Position numbers and translations under genes: made by a program. This document shows, in pieces, positions 17,467 through 26,024 of a stretch of 64,000 nucleotides of DNA; position 1 is the first letter of the stretch, and each line of letters starts with the position of its first letter. The notes under the pieces are model-generated. The model was given only the letters and a program-made list of their open reading frames with translations. It was not told the DNA's origin and did no database searches. This DNA comes from Anaeromyxobacter dehalogenans 2CP-C (lineage in GTDB: Bacteria > Myxococcota > Myxococcia > Myxococcales > Anaeromyxobacteraceae), in assembly GCF_000013385.1 (NCBI RefSeq), contig NC_007760.1, forward strand, positions 1,178,001-1,242,000, read 5' to 3'.

Positions 17467-18220
17467 ATGAGTGACACCCCGAGCCCCGACTACGGCATCA
17501 CCGCCACCACGTCCGCCGCCAACCTGAGCGAAGCGGACCTTCGCGCCGCCTTCCCCTCGTCGTATCGGGACGGGCCGCCCCCCGCTGCGGCGGCGCAGCC
17601 CGCGCGCGAGCGGGCCGTGCTCCCCTCGGTCGCCGCGCCGCTCCCGGAGTCGGAGGACTCGCTCCGCGCCGCATTCCCGTCCTCGTACAAGGACGTGCCG
17701 CCCCCCGCCGCCCCCGCGGCAGAGGCCGCCCGGCTCGACCCGGCCACCTCCGCGCCGGTCCCCGCGCCCGCAGGGTCGGAGTCCCCGCCGGCCGAGCCGC
17801 ACACACTCACCACCTCCGGCCTGGAGATCACCGTCCCCGCCGGCCTGGAGCTGGACCCGGCCTCGGCCGAGGCGTTCGACGCCGCCGCGGTCGATCTCGG
17901 ACTCGACGCGAAGGGCGCCCAGCGCCTCGCCGACATCCACCATGAGGCGATCACCGGCCTCATGGCGGAGGCCGACGCTGCGTGGGTCAGCCACTACGGC
18001 CGAGTGGCGCGCAGCGGTGGAGAGCGACCCGGAGATCGGCGGAGCCACGTTCAAGGAGAACGTGGCCGTAGCCCGCGGCGTGATCGAGCGCTTCGGCTCC
18101 CCGGCGCTGCGCCGCGCGCTGAACGAGACGGGGCTCGGGAATCACCCGGAGTTGGTGTTGCCTCATGGTGCGGGTGGGGAGGGCGCTGGGCCGGCGCGGC
18201 CGGTAACGGGGCGCGCTTGA
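17467..18220 (+). pseudogene. Phage capsid scaffold-like protein, broken by a frameshift near 17980
   Basis: The first part starts at ATG 17467 with an AAAGGAAA ribosome-binding site. It contains two copies of an internal repeat, LRAAFPSSY followed by R/K-D-x-PPPAA (about residues 26-44 and 60-78), then a Pro/Ala linker and the domain ITVPAGLELDPASAEAFDAA. Around 17975-17995 the frame shifts, and the tail continues as AEWRAAVESDPEIGG, FKENVAVARGVIERFG and LNETGLGNHPELV up to 18220. That tail is characteristic of phage scaffold or minor head proteins. Read as one protein it would be about 250 residues. The break makes it a probable pseudogene unless it is a sequencing error. Confidence 0.7.
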
Positions 18221-18567
18221 CGGATGGCAGTCGGACTCTACGATTGCCTGAGGAACGACGCTCGGGCTGCGCTGGGCCCGTGAAACCTGGCGGTGTCGAT
18301 CACCCAGCCTAGTATCGACGCGCATCACGCTGCGGCCGAAACCCCGCCGAGTTTGGACACTCGGCACGGCGCCAGTACGCTGTGAGGCTGTTGGAGAGAA
18401 GAAAAAGGGCCCGCACCAACGGGCCCTCGTAGTCGCAGCGAACAGGGAACCTGCTTGCCGCTCTAGCAAGGTGGAGGGTCGCCTTCCTCCGCCTTTGTGT
18501 CAAGCAGGCTTCCCGCACATCACTCGAAGTGCGAGCGCGTGAGCGATCACACGCTGGAGGCGGAGCT
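18221..18567. other. Gap of about 350 bases with one terminator hairpin
   Basis: No supported gene on either strand. It contains the minus-strand terminator at 18402-18427. The rest probably belongs to the decayed prophage. Confidence 0.45.
18402..18427 (-). terminator. Rho-independent terminator
   Basis: AGGGCCCG / CGGGCCCT perfect 8-bp arms with a six-base loop, followed on the minus strand by a run of five T. No credible minus-strand gene ends here, so it may be a leftover of the prophage or serve transcripts passing the tRNA terminator. Confidence 0.6.
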
Positions 18568-18750
18568 ATGCTTGATGAGGAAGGTATCGAGGGGGACGCG
18601 GCCCAACTCCTCCTCTGGGACCCGATGCCAGACCCGCTGCCTGACCTTCGCGGCCCGTTCGCCCCCCACCCGGCAGGCGGAACGCGGTGGCAGAGGTGGA
18701 TCGCCGCGCAGCCGCCGGGACCTCTGCTCTGGGGTATGCCGGAGTGCTGA
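18568..18750 (+). CDS. Possible small protein of 60 residues
   Basis: A short frame beginning MLDEEGIEGDAAQLLLWDPM and ending LLWGMPEC, with a GGAGGCGGAG ribosome-binding region 4-13 bases upstream of the ATG. It is acidic at the N terminus and Pro/Trp-rich later, with no recognisable family. It lies between the prophage remnant and the tRNA. The ribosome-binding site is the main support; it could be a chance frame. Confidence 0.3.
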   Translation: MLDEEGIEGDAAQLLLWDPMPDPLPDLRGPFAPHPAGGTRWQRWIAAQPPGPLLWGMPEC

Positions 18751-18813
18751 CTCGGGGCTGCCCGAACGCCCTCGATTCGCACCCTGAAACGCACCCCGAC
18801 GCGCACGATGCGT

Positions 18814-18866
18814 AAAAAATCGAAGCCCCCGGACTGTCGCTTTCGCGTGCAGTTCCGGGGGCTTCG
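18814..18866 (-). terminator. Terminator of the tRNA-Pro transcript
   Basis: Perfect 13-bp arms CGAAGCCCCCGGA / TCCGGGGGCTTCG enclose a 20-base loop with its own small hairpin, followed on the minus strand by six T (18814-18819). It starts 5 bases after the tRNA 3' end. Confidence 0.9.
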
Positions 18867-18870
18867 GAAG

Positions 18871-18944
<74 letters not shown>

Positions 18945-19050
18945 GGAACTGCGGGGACGGACTAGGTAGCACCGCGAAACCCTTGGGTCAACCGGGATCC
19001 GGCGGGACGGACGGGCCCTGCCTCCCCCGGTGGCGGGCGGTGGCGCGGCG

Positions 19051-19608
19051 TCACTTCACCAGGGCGGACACCTTCTTGAACTCGGGGGTCCCGGCCTGGT
19101 GGAGGAGATCGAACAGCGCGGTCTCCGCCGTCGTGACGATGGCGCCGGCCTCGCGGCACAGCTCGAGGCCGACCCGGCGGTGCTCCTCGGTGCGGCTCGA
19201 CACGGCGTCGGCGCAGACGTGCACCTCGTAGCCCATCTGCACGAGGTCGCGCGCGGTCTGGAACACGCACACGTGCGTCTCCATCCCGGTGATCACGACC
19301 TGCCGCCGGCCGGTGGCCTCCAGCGCGGCGGCGAAGGCGGGGTCGGCGCCGCAGGAGAAGTGCACCTTCGCGAGCGCGGGGGAGGGGAGCAGGCGCGCGA
19401 GCTCGGGGAGGGTCGCCCCGAGGCCCTTGGGATACTGCTCGGTCGCGAGCACGGGGACCCCGAGCGCCTTCGCCCCCTCGACGAGCGCGGTCGCGTACTT
19501 CACCACCCGGGCCAGCGCCTCCGCGGGCATGGCGGGGGTGAGCCGCTCCTGCACGTCCACGAGCAGCACGGCGGCGGTGCGGCGGTCGAGCTTCACGGTT
19601 CGTGACAT
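19051..19608 (-). CDS. Isochorismatase-family cysteine hydrolase (YcaC-like)
   Basis: A 185-residue cytoplasmic hydrolase with a complete triad: Asp in LLVDVQERL (about residue 18), Lys in LAKVHFSC (about residue 83) and the nucleophilic Cys in GMETHVCVFQ (about residue 115) with the cis-peptide in front. YcaC-like members are octameric hydrolases of unclear substrate, and this one has the same length and the YPKGLG segment typical of them. It differs from the hydrolase at 10007, whose Asp and Lys are replaced. ATG at 19608. It may be transcribed after the ferredoxin gene upstream (113-base gap), but a GC-rich inverted repeat lies between them. Confidence 0.88.
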   Translation of the reverse strand: MSRTVKLDRRTAAVLLVDVQERLTPAMPAEALARVVKYATALVEGAKALGVPVLATEQYPKGLGATLPELARLLPSPALAKVHFSCGADPAFAAALEATGRRQVVITGMETHVCVFQTARDLVQMGYEVHVCADAVSSRTEEHRRVGLELCREAGAIVTTAETALFDLLHQAGTPEFKKVSALVK

Positions 19609-19721
19609 GGCGGCGGGCTCCTCGGTCGGGTTGGACGGGCGGGGGCCCGGCGGGTGGCGAGACGACGACGCCCCGCGCACCATGGGCACGCGGGGCGCGG
19701 GACGGCGTCCGCCGGCGGCGG

Positions 19722-20024
19722 CTACTTGCGGAACCGCGACAGCTCGGCGGTCAGCTCGCCGAGCGACGGGAACGTCTTGTCGGGGTGGATCGTCGCCAGC
19801 TTCGCGTAGTTCTGCTCCTCGGTCTCGGTCCGGTTCGGATCCGGGACGCAGCAGTCCACGGGGCACACCGCGGCGCAGGCCTCCTCGCCGTGGAACCCGA
19901 CGCACTCGGTGCAGAGGTCGGGGTTGATGACGTAGATGTCGTCGCCCTGGCTGATGGCGCTGTTCGGGCACTCCGGCTCGCACGCGCCGCAGTTGATGCA
20001 TTCCTCGGTGATGAAGGTGGCCAT
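19722..20024 (-). CDS. YfhL-like 2[4Fe-4S] ferredoxin, long form
   Basis: A 100-residue ferredoxin. The first cluster motif is [12 protein letters not shown] (about residues 10-21), and the second half carries CTEC, CAAVCPVDCC (about residues 38-60), with the family spacer between the last cysteines. A 40-residue charged C-terminal extension ends SRFRK. It is a clear paralogue of the 61-residue ferredoxin just upstream: the first 33 residues are nearly identical. It donates low-potential electrons to an unidentified partner. ATG at 20024 is preceded by a GAGGAGAG ribosome-binding site. Confidence 0.93.
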   Translation of the reverse strand: MATFITEECINCGACEPECPNSAISQGDDIYVINPDLCTECVGFHGEEACAAVCPVDCCVPDPNRTETEEQNYAKLATIHPDKTFPSLGELTAELSRFRK

Positions 20025-20141
20025 GGGACTCTCCTCGGCGTTCCGCCGCTGGCGTGTTCGAAGACGCTCGATGCTACCGCCCGCGAGCGGATTCCGCCTA
20101 GGGCCAATCGCCTCGGCGTGCGTCCCTGGCGGGCGGGAACG

Positions 20142-20171
20142 AAAAGAGCAGCGCCCACGGGGGCGCTGCTC
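20142..20171 (-). terminator. Terminator between the two ferredoxin genes
   Basis: Perfect 11-bp arms GAGCAGCGCCC / GGGCGCTGCTC with loop ACGG, followed on the minus strand by TTTT. It lies 46 bases after the stop of the short ferredoxin, so the two ferredoxin genes are probably separate transcription units. Confidence 0.85.
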
Positions 20172-20216
20172 CTCGTCAACACGCCTGTGCCGCGGTTGCT
20201 TCCGCGGCGGCCGCGG

Positions 20217-20482
<266 letters not shown>

Positions 20483-20543
20483 GTCCAGGCAGCCGAATTT
20501 CTTAGGGAAAAATCGGACCGTTCCGGTCGACTTGGCCCCGGGA

Positions 20544-20930
20544 TCAGGACCGGTCCGGTCCGTGATCCCCGCCGGCGGCGCGCACGTGGCGGCGATCCTC
20601 CTCGACCTCCGCGGAGATGCGGGCCATCACCGACAGTGCAGCGCCGAGCAGCCCGGCGGCGCTGGTGGCGAGCAGGCCGAGCAGCCGGTCGCGCCGGGCC
20701 GCCGCCATCTCGAGCGCGAGGGTCCTCCGCCGGTCGAGGGCGATCCGCTGCCGCTCGGCGTGCTCGCCCTGGAGCGTCTGGACGAACGCCCGCCCGGCCT
20801 CGCGCGCCTCGGCGTCGGCGCCCTGGAGCGCGCGCTCCAGCGCCGCCATCCGCCAGGTCGCGTGCAGGGCGACGCCGAGGCCGGCCAGGGCCACCGGGAC
20901 GCAGAGCAGAAGGATCTTGATCCTGGACAT
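20544..20930 (-). CDS. Hypothetical membrane protein with central coiled coil
   Basis: A 128-residue protein, MSRIKILLLCVPVALAGLGV at the N terminus (one membrane helix), then a charged helical stretch about residues 25-80 (ERALQGADAEAREAGRAF, ERQRIALDRRRTLALEMAAA), then a second hydrophobic helix LLGLLATSAAGLLGAALSVM (about 84-103), and a short basic tail. The layout suggests a hairpin with the coiled coil outside the cytoplasm, but no family is recognised. It is divergent from rlmE, with 76 bases between the start codons. Confidence 0.6.
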   Translation of the reverse strand: MSRIKILLLCVPVALAGLGVALHATWRMAALERALQGADAEAREAGRAFVQTLQGEHAERQRIALDRRRTLALEMAAARRDRLLGLLATSAAGLLGAALSVMARISAEVEEDRRHVRAAGGDHGPDRS

Positions 20931-21006
20931 TGTCGGCTTGACTGCCCTGCGCGAGCCGCAGGATACCGGGCGGCGGAACCCCCGGCAAACGGACGTCAGC
21001 CCACAC

Positions 21007-21810
21007 ATGGCCAAGCCCTACGACCCGAAGGACTTCTACTACCGCAAGGCGAAGAAGCAGGGCCTGCGCGCCCGCTCGGCCTTCAAGATCGAGGAGATCC
21101 TGCACCGCCACCGCCTGCTCGGGCGGGGCGACGCGGTGCTCGACCTGGGCGCGGCGCCGGGCGGGTTCCTGCAGATCCTGGCCGAGGCGGTGGGCGAGAA
21201 GGGCGTCGCGGTCGGCGTGGACCTCGAGCCCATCCGCAACCTGGGCAAGCGGTGGGTGCGGACCGCGATCGTGGACCTGCTCGCGCCGGACGCGCTCGAC
21301 AAGATCCGCCTGCTGCACGACGGCCGCTTCCGCCTGGTCACGAGCGACATGGCGCCGAAGACCATCGGCATCAAGGTGACGGACGAGGCGCGCTCGCTCG
21401 AGCTGGTCCGGATGGCGCTGTCGGTCGCGGAGCAGGTGCTCGTGCCGGGCGGCGCGTTCGTCGCGAAGGTGTTCATGGGCGGCGACTTCCCGGCGCTGAA
21501 GCGCGAGCTGCAGGGGCGCTTCGCGGCGATGCACGTGATCCGGCCGGAGGCGGTGCGCGAGTCGAGCTACGAGGTGTACGTGCTCGGCACCGGCTTCCGA
21601 GGGCGCGCTGCGGCGGTCGCGCCGGCCGCGGTGAAGGCGGAGGCGCCGAGGGCGCCCGCGCCGCCGGAGCAGGCTGCCGCGCCGGAGGAGGCCACGGCGC
21701 CGGCGACGCGCGCCGCGAGGCAGAAGCCGGCGCCCGCGAAGAAGCCCGCCGCCGCGAAGCGGCCCGCGGCGAGGAAGCGGGCCGCGAAGAAGCCGGCCAG
21801 GCGGGCGTGA
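21007..21810 (+). CDS. rlmE: RlmE/FtsJ-type 2'-O-ribose methyltransferase with basic tail
   Basis: A 267-residue enzyme predicted to methylate the 2'-OH of U2552 (E. coli numbering) in 23S rRNA. The N-terminal FYYRKAKKQGLRARSAFKI and the SAM site DLGAAPGGFLQ are classic. The K-D-K-E catalytic set is present as Lys in the N-terminal block, Asp in TSDMAPK, Lys in FVAKVFMG and Glu in SSYEVYV. After about residue 200 the protein carries an extra tail of about 65 residues made almost only of Ala, Pro, Lys and Arg (KKPAAAKRPAARKRAAKKP), absent from typical FtsJ, which probably helps bind rRNA. ATG at 21007. tyrS follows after 57 bases. Confidence 0.93.
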   Translation: MAKPYDPKDFYYRKAKKQGLRARSAFKIEEILHRHRLLGRGDAVLDLGAAPGGFLQILAEAVGEKGVAVGVDLEPIRNLGKRWVRTAIVDLLAPDALDKIRLLHDGRFRLVTSDMAPKTIGIKVTDEARSLELVRMALSVAEQVLVPGGAFVAKVFMGGDFPALKRELQGRFAAMHVIRPEAVRESSYEVYVLGTGFRGRAAAVAPAAVKAEAPRAPAPPEQAAAPEEATAPATRAARQKPAPAKKPAAAKRPAARKRAAKKPARRA

Positions 21811-21867
21811 ACGGCGCGCGGTTCGGCGTCCAAAATTCGGCCGGGATCCGCTAGTCTGCCCGGCGCC

Positions 21868-23130
21868 ATGCAGAACCTCCTCGAAGCCCTCGTCCCGCGC
21901 AGCCTCGTCCACGACCAGACCCCGGGCCTCCAGGCCCGCCTCGCCCAGGGCCCCATCACCGGCTACGTCGGCTTCGATCCCACCGCCGACTCGCTGCACG
22001 TTGGCCACCTGCTCGCGGTCATGTCGCTCGCGTGGCTGCAGCGCTGCGGCGGCACGCCGATCATCGTGGTGGGCGGCGGCACCGGCATGGTCGGCGATCC
22101 GAGCGGCAAGCGCTCCGAGCGCCCGGTGCTCTCGGTGGAGGAGATCGACCGGAACGTGGCCGCGATCCGCGCGCAGCTCGAGCGGTTCGTGTCGTTCGAG
22201 GGCCAGAACGCGGCGCGGGTGCGCAACAACGCCGACTGGCTGCGCTCCATCGGCCTGATGGAGTTCCTGCGCGACGTCGGCAAGCACTTCACCGTGAACT
22301 ACATGCTGGCGAAGGACTCGGTGAAGGGCCGCATGGAGAGCGGCATCTCGTTCACCGAGTTCTCGTACCAGCTCATCCAGGCCTACGACTTCTGGCACCT
22401 GTTCCACGCCGAGCGGTGCGAGCTGCAGATGGGCGGCAGCGACCAGTGGGGCAACATCACCGCCGGCGCCGAGCTGGTCTCGCGCAAGGACGGCGCGAGC
22501 GTCCACGGGCTCACGTTCCCGCTGCTCACCACCGCCTCGGGCACCAAGTTCGGCAAGACCGAGGGCGGCGCGGTGTGGCTCGACCCGGCGCGGACCTCGC
22601 CGTACAAGTTCTTCCAGTTCTGGCTCAACACCGACGACCGCGACGTGGAGCGGCTGCTGAAGTTCTTCACGTTCCTGTCGCTCGACGAGATCGCCGCGCT
22701 GCTCGCCGAGCAGGCGCGCGACCCGGGGAAGCGCCCGGCGCAGCGCAGGCTGGCCGAGGACGTCACCGCCCGCGTGCACGGGCCGGACGTCACCCGCAGC
22801 GTCATCGAGGCGAGCCGCATCCTGTTCGGCGGCACCGACCTGCGCGCCGCCGGCGTGGACGTGCTCGACGTGCTGGCGGGCGAGATCCCCTCCGCGACGG
22901 TGACCGGCGACGAGCTGGCCGCGCTCACGGTCGCCGACCTGCTCGTGAAGGTCGGCCTGGCCGCGTCGAAGGGCGAGGTCCGGCGCGGCGTGGCGGGGCG
23001 CGGGTTCTCGCTGAACGGGGCGGTGCTCGAGTCCGGCGACGCGAAGGTGGCCGCGGGCGAGCTGCTCGCCGGCGGCTACGCGCTGCTGCAGAAGGGGAAG
23101 CGCAACTACGCGCTCGTGAAGGTGCGCTAG
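21868..23130 (+). CDS. tyrS: Tyrosyl-tRNA synthetase
   Basis: A 420-residue class I aminoacyl-tRNA synthetase that charges tRNA-Tyr in the cytoplasm. The HIGH motif reads HVGH (about residue 46), the KMSKS motif reads KFGKT (about residue 230), and the tyrosine/tRNA segment includes [13 protein letters not shown]-terminal S4-like RNA-binding domain (about residues 350-415) is present, ending [19 protein letters not shown]. Length fits TyrS. ATG at 21868. Confidence 0.97.
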   Translation: MQNLLEALVPRSLVHDQTPGLQARLAQGPITGYVGFDPTADSLHVGHLLAVMSLAWLQRCGGTPIIVVGGGTGMVGDPSGKRSERPVLSVEEIDRNVAAIRAQLERFVSFEGQNAARVRNNADWLRSIGLMEFLRDVGKHFTVNYMLAKDSVKGRMESGISFTEFSYQLIQAYDFWHLFHAERCELQMGGSDQWGNITAGAELVSRKDGASVHGLTFPLLTTASGTKFGKTEGGAVWLDPARTSPYKFFQFWLNTDDRDVERLLKFFTFLSLDEIAALLAEQARDPGKRPAQRRLAEDVTARVHGPDVTRSVIEASRILFGGTDLRAAGVDVLDVLAGEIPSATVTGDELAALTVADLLVKVGLAASKGEVRRGVAGRGFSLNGAVLESGDAKVAAGELLAGGYALLQKGKRNYALVKVR

Positions 23131-23161
23131 CGGTCCCGCCCCGCGGCGCGCCGCCGCCGGC

Positions 23162-23953
23162 TCACTCCTCGAGCTTCTCCTGCACCCGCGCGATCGACCG
23201 CGCGCGGCCGGTCGCGTCGTCGAGGTCCACGATCGCGCCCTGCAGGTAGACCTCGCGCCGCGCCGGCTCGAAGCCGACCGGGCGCTGCGTGAGGAAGCGC
23301 TCCAGCACCAGCTCCTTCTTCACGCCGATGACGGAGTCCCACGGCCCGCACATGCCGACGTCGGTGACGAAGGCGGTGCCGCCGGGGAGCACGCGCGCGT
23401 CGGCGGTCTGCACGTGGGTGTGCGTGCCGAGCACCGCCGAGACCTTGCCGTCGAGGAACCAGCCCATGGCGTTCTTCTCGCTGGTGGCCTCGCAGTGCAT
23501 GTCCACCAGGATGCACGTGACGCCGTCGGCCCGGAGCGCCTCGACCTCGGCGAGCGCCGTGCGGAACGGGTCGTCGAGCGTCTTCATGAACACCCGCCCC
23601 TCGATGTTCACCACGCCGAGGCGCCGGCCGTCCGGGGTGGAGGCGATGCCGCGGCCGCGACCGGGCGAGCCGGGCGGGTAGTTGGCGGGGCGCAGGAGCC
23701 GCGACCCGGGCGCGTCGAGGTAGGGGACGATCTCGCGCTTCGACCAGATGTGGTTGCCGCTGGTGAGCAGGTTCACCTCGGCCGCGAGCAGCTCGTCGGC
23801 CGAGTCCGGGGTCACCCCGACGCCCCCGGCCGAGTTCTCGGCGTTCGCCACCACGAGGTCGATCGCCTCGCGCACGATGAGGCGGGGGACGATCCGCTGG
23901 ATCGCCTGGCGGCCGGGCTTGCCGAACACGTCTCCGAGGAAGAGGACTTTCAA
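23162..23953 (-). CDS. YmdB-type metallophosphoesterase (TIGR00282 family)
   Basis: A 263-residue calcineurin-like phosphoesterase. Metal-binding motifs are complete: GDVFGKPGR (about residue 7), NAENSAGG (about 38), TSGNHIW (about 65), VDMHCEAT (about 150) and GTHTHVQTAD (about 176). Bacillus YmdB hydrolyses 2',3'-cyclic nucleotides and affects RNA turnover and development; this is a homologue by motif, so the activity is inferred. It is followed 34 bases upstream in the genome by 5-formyl-THF cyclo-ligase on the same strand, so the order is 6S RNA, cyclo-ligase, phosphoesterase. Confidence 0.92.
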   Translation of the reverse strand: MKVLFLGDVFGKPGRQAIQRIVPRLIVREAIDLVVANAENSAGGVGVTPDSADELLAAEVNLLTSGNHIWSKREIVPYLDAPGSRLLRPANYPPGSPGRGRGIASTPDGRRLGVVNIEGRVFMKTLDDPFRTALAEVEALRADGVTCILVDMHCEATSEKNAMGWFLDGKVSAVLGTHTHVQTADARVLPGGTAFVTDVGMCGPWDSVIGVKKELVLERFLTQRPVGFEPARREVYLQGAIVDLDDATGRARSIARVQEKLEE

Positions 23954-23987
23954 GGTCGGGGATCCCTCGCGCGCGGAGCGCGCGCAG

Positions 23988-24584
23988 TCAACCGCTTTCT
24001 CGCTCGAAGCGGAGCGTCCGGGCCTCGGTCACGAGCGCGTCGAGCGCCGCGTCGTGCGGCTCGCGCGGGAGCGCGTCCACCACCTGCACCTCGAAGGCGA
24101 CCCCCACGCGCGCCGCGCGCGGCATGGCTGCCAGCGTCGCGTCGTAGTAGCCGCCCCCGCGCCCGAGCCGCAGCCCGTCCCTCGAGAACGCCACCCCGGG
24201 CAGCACCACGCAGTCCACCTCGCCGGGCTCGACGAGCGGCGCGTCCTCCGGGGGCTCGAGCGCGCCGAGGGGGCCGCGCACGAGGTCGAGCGGCGTGCAG
24301 CGCGCGAAGGCGAGGCGGCGATCGCCGGCCCGGACCTTCGGGAACACCGCGCGGCCGCCGGCGAGGCGCGCACGCTCCGCGAGCGCGAGCACGTCCACCT
24401 CGCCGCCGAGCGGCGCGTACAGCGCGAGCGTGCGGGCGCCCGCGACGAGGTCGAGCGCCTCGAGGCGCGCCAGGATCTGGCGGGATGCCCCGGCGCGCTC
24501 GTCCTGGCCGATGCGGGCGCGCGCGCCGATGAGCGACCGTCGCAGCGCGCGCTTGCGGTCGGAGGGGATGGCGGGATCGCTCAC
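23988..24584 (-). CDS. 5-formyltetrahydrofolate cyclo-ligase
   Basis: A 198-residue cytoplasmic enzyme converting 5-formyl-THF to 5,10-methenyl-THF with ATP (MTHFS/YgfA). The substrate/ATP motif GLRLGRGGGYYDATL is at about residues 135-149, and the N-terminal basic segment RKRALRRSLIGARARI matches the family. GTG at 24584 is chosen because upstream codons belong to the 6S RNA gene. It lies directly downstream of that RNA, the same linkage as ssrS-ygfA in enterobacteria, and may be made by readthrough of its terminator. Confidence 0.93.
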   Translation of the reverse strand: MSDPAIPSDRKRALRRSLIGARARIGQDERAGASRQILARLEALDLVAGARTLALYAPLGGEVDVLALAERARLAGGRAVFPKVRAGDRRLAFARCTPLDLVRGPLGALEPPEDAPLVEPGEVDCVVLPGVAFSRDGLRLGRGGGYYDATLAAMPRAARVGVAFEVQVVDALPREPHDAALDALVTEARTLRFERESG

Positions 24585-24612
24585 CGCGCCGGTTCTCCCC
24601 TCCGACTGGGCA

Positions 24613-24862
24613 AAAAAAAGCCCCCCGCGTGGGCCGTGTGGCCCGGTTGTTTGAACCTGTATTTCTACAGGTGGGGCACCCGGTACGCCAGCGTCCGTAG
24701 GCTTCTCCCTCGCTTCAGGGAGCTTGCTCATGGACGTGGGCGGGCACTCCGCTTTGGACAAAGTCGGCCCAAACGACGCAAGGCCAATCACGAGCCCGGC
24801 AGGGGGTACAGCTCAAGCGCGCGGTCAAAGAGCTAACTCCGCGTAACCATGCGGGGTTTTAC
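24613..24862 (-). ncRNA. ssrS: 6S RNA
   Basis: The minus strand shows the 6S features: the closing stem CCCCGCATGG (24847-24856) pairs with CCACGCGGGG (24623-24632) with one mismatch, and the terminal hairpin CTCCCTGAAGCGAGGGAG is preceded by TGAGCAAG and followed by AAGCCT, matching the conserved GAGCATGCTC...GAGAAGCCT block of E. coli 6S. A GC hairpin GGGCCACACGGCCC, the GCGGGGGGC run and eight T form the 3' end. It is preceded by a consensus promoter and followed by the 5-formyl-THF cyclo-ligase gene, the conserved neighbour of ssrS. 6S RNA sequesters sigma-70 RNA polymerase. The exact 5' end (about 24862, or a processed end near 24808) is uncertain. Confidence 0.72.
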
Positions 24863-24868
24863 GTGATG

Positions 24869-24897
24869 ATCCTAGGCTCGGAGGGCGGGGCTGTCAA
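24869..24897 (-). promoter_or_regulatory. Consensus sigma-70 promoter of the 6S RNA gene
   Basis: On the minus strand a perfect TTGACA (24892-24897), a 17-base spacer and TAGGAT (24869-24874). This is the strongest promoter-like sequence in the window and fits an abundant RNA starting near 24862. Confidence 0.75.
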
Positions 24898-25105
24898 GCC
24901 GTGTGGAGGGCCAGGCGGGGGCGCCGCCCGGCGGTGGAACGGCCTGATCTCGGGCCGATCCGGCGCCGCCGCGGCGGGCGCGCGCATTCGCCACGGGGTC
25001 ACCCCGTTCACGCACCGTGCGTACGGGCCGGGGCCCGCCTCCCGGCCCGGGTCCCGTGCGCGCGGTCGCCCCGCCGCCCCGCGCGTGCTGTAGAACAGCG
25101 GCCCG

Positions 25106-26017
25106 ATGGCGACCGCGCTCGACCGCTTCCGCATCCAGGGGCTCATCGGCCGCGGCGGCATGGCCGAGGTCTTCCGGGCGGTCGCGCTGGAGGGCCCGCT
25201 CGCCGGCCAGACGGTGGCGCTGAAGCGGCTCCGGCCCGAGCTGGCCCGCGACCCCGGCTTCGTGGCGCTGTTCGAGCGGGAGGCGGCCGTCACGCGGCGG
25301 CTGCGGCACCCGGGCATCGTCGAGGTGCTCGAGACGGGCGTGGCCTCGGGCGCGCCGGTCATCGTGATGGAGTACGTGGACGGGCGGAACCTGAAGGAGA
25401 TCCTGGCCCGCTGCGCGGAGCGCGGGATCCTGCTGCCGGTGGACTTCGCCGCGTACGCGGCCCAGGTGCTGGCGGAGGCGCTCGCGCACGCGCACGCCGG
25501 CGTGGACGCGGCCGGCGCGCCGCTCGGCATCGTGCACTGCGACGTCTCGCCCTCGAACGTGTTCGTCTCCCGGCTCGGCGAGATCAAGCTCGGCGACTTC
25601 GGCGTGGCGCTCACGCCGGGGGCGGCGGGCGCGCCGGGGCCGGGCGCGCTCGGCAAGGTGCAGTACCTCTCGCCCGAGCAGCTGCGCGGCGAGCGCCCCA
25701 CGCCCGCGTGCGACCTGTTCGCGCTGGGCGCGGTGCTGTTCGAGCTGCTGACCGACCGCCCCGCGTTCCCGGGGCGCGACGTGAACGAGGTGGGGCGGCG
25801 CATCCTGGCGGGCGAGGCGCGCGCGCCCTCGTCGCTGCGGCCCGAGGTCCCGGCGGCGCTCGACGCGCTCGTGCTCCGCTGCCTGGCCCGCGATGCGGCG
25901 CGGCGCCCGGCCAGCGCGGCCGCGGCGGCGGCCGAGATCGCGGCCCTGTACGATCCGGCGGTGGGCACGCCGCTCGCGATCGCGGCGGTGGTGCGGGGGC
26001 TGTTCGGGGCCGCCTAG
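25106..26017 (+). CDS. Ser/Thr protein kinase with HCD instead of HRD
   Basis: A 303-residue Hanks-type kinase consisting of the catalytic domain only, without a membrane helix. Gly-rich loop GRGGMAEVF (residues 15-23), ATP-anchoring Lys40, catalytic loop VHCDVSPSN (Asp146, Asn151), DFG in KLGDFGVAL and an activation segment with VQYLSPEQL are intact. Position 145, normally Arg, is Cys, so this is a non-RD kinase and need not be switched on by activation-loop phosphorylation. The SPSN variant of the loop is common among myxobacterial kinases. The gene starts at ATG 25106 downstream of the divergent 6S RNA promoter. The substrate is unknown. Confidence 0.9.
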   Translation: MATALDRFRIQGLIGRGGMAEVFRAVALEGPLAGQTVALKRLRPELARDPGFVALFEREAAVTRRLRHPGIVEVLETGVASGAPVIVMEYVDGRNLKEILARCAERGILLPVDFAAYAAQVLAEALAHAHAGVDAAGAPLGIVHCDVSPSNVFVSRLGEIKLGDFGVALTPGAAGAPGPGALGKVQYLSPEQLRGERPTPACDLFALGAVLFELLTDRPAFPGRDVNEVGRRILAGEARAPSSLRPEVPAALDALVLRCLARDAARRPASAAAAAAEIAALYDPAVGTPLAIAAVVRGLFGAA

Positions 26018-26024
26018 CGGCGCG

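Noticed and set aside
18309-18806. Minus-strand open frame in the gap left of tRNA-Pro
   Set aside because: No motif, no ribosome-binding site and a composition like non-coding DNA; it also runs through the terminator hairpin at 18402-18427.
19609-19721. GC hairpin (CGCCCCGCG / CGCGGGGCG) after the long ferredoxin as terminator
   Set aside because: Stem is good but no T run follows on the minus strand, so termination before the downstream hydrolase is not established.
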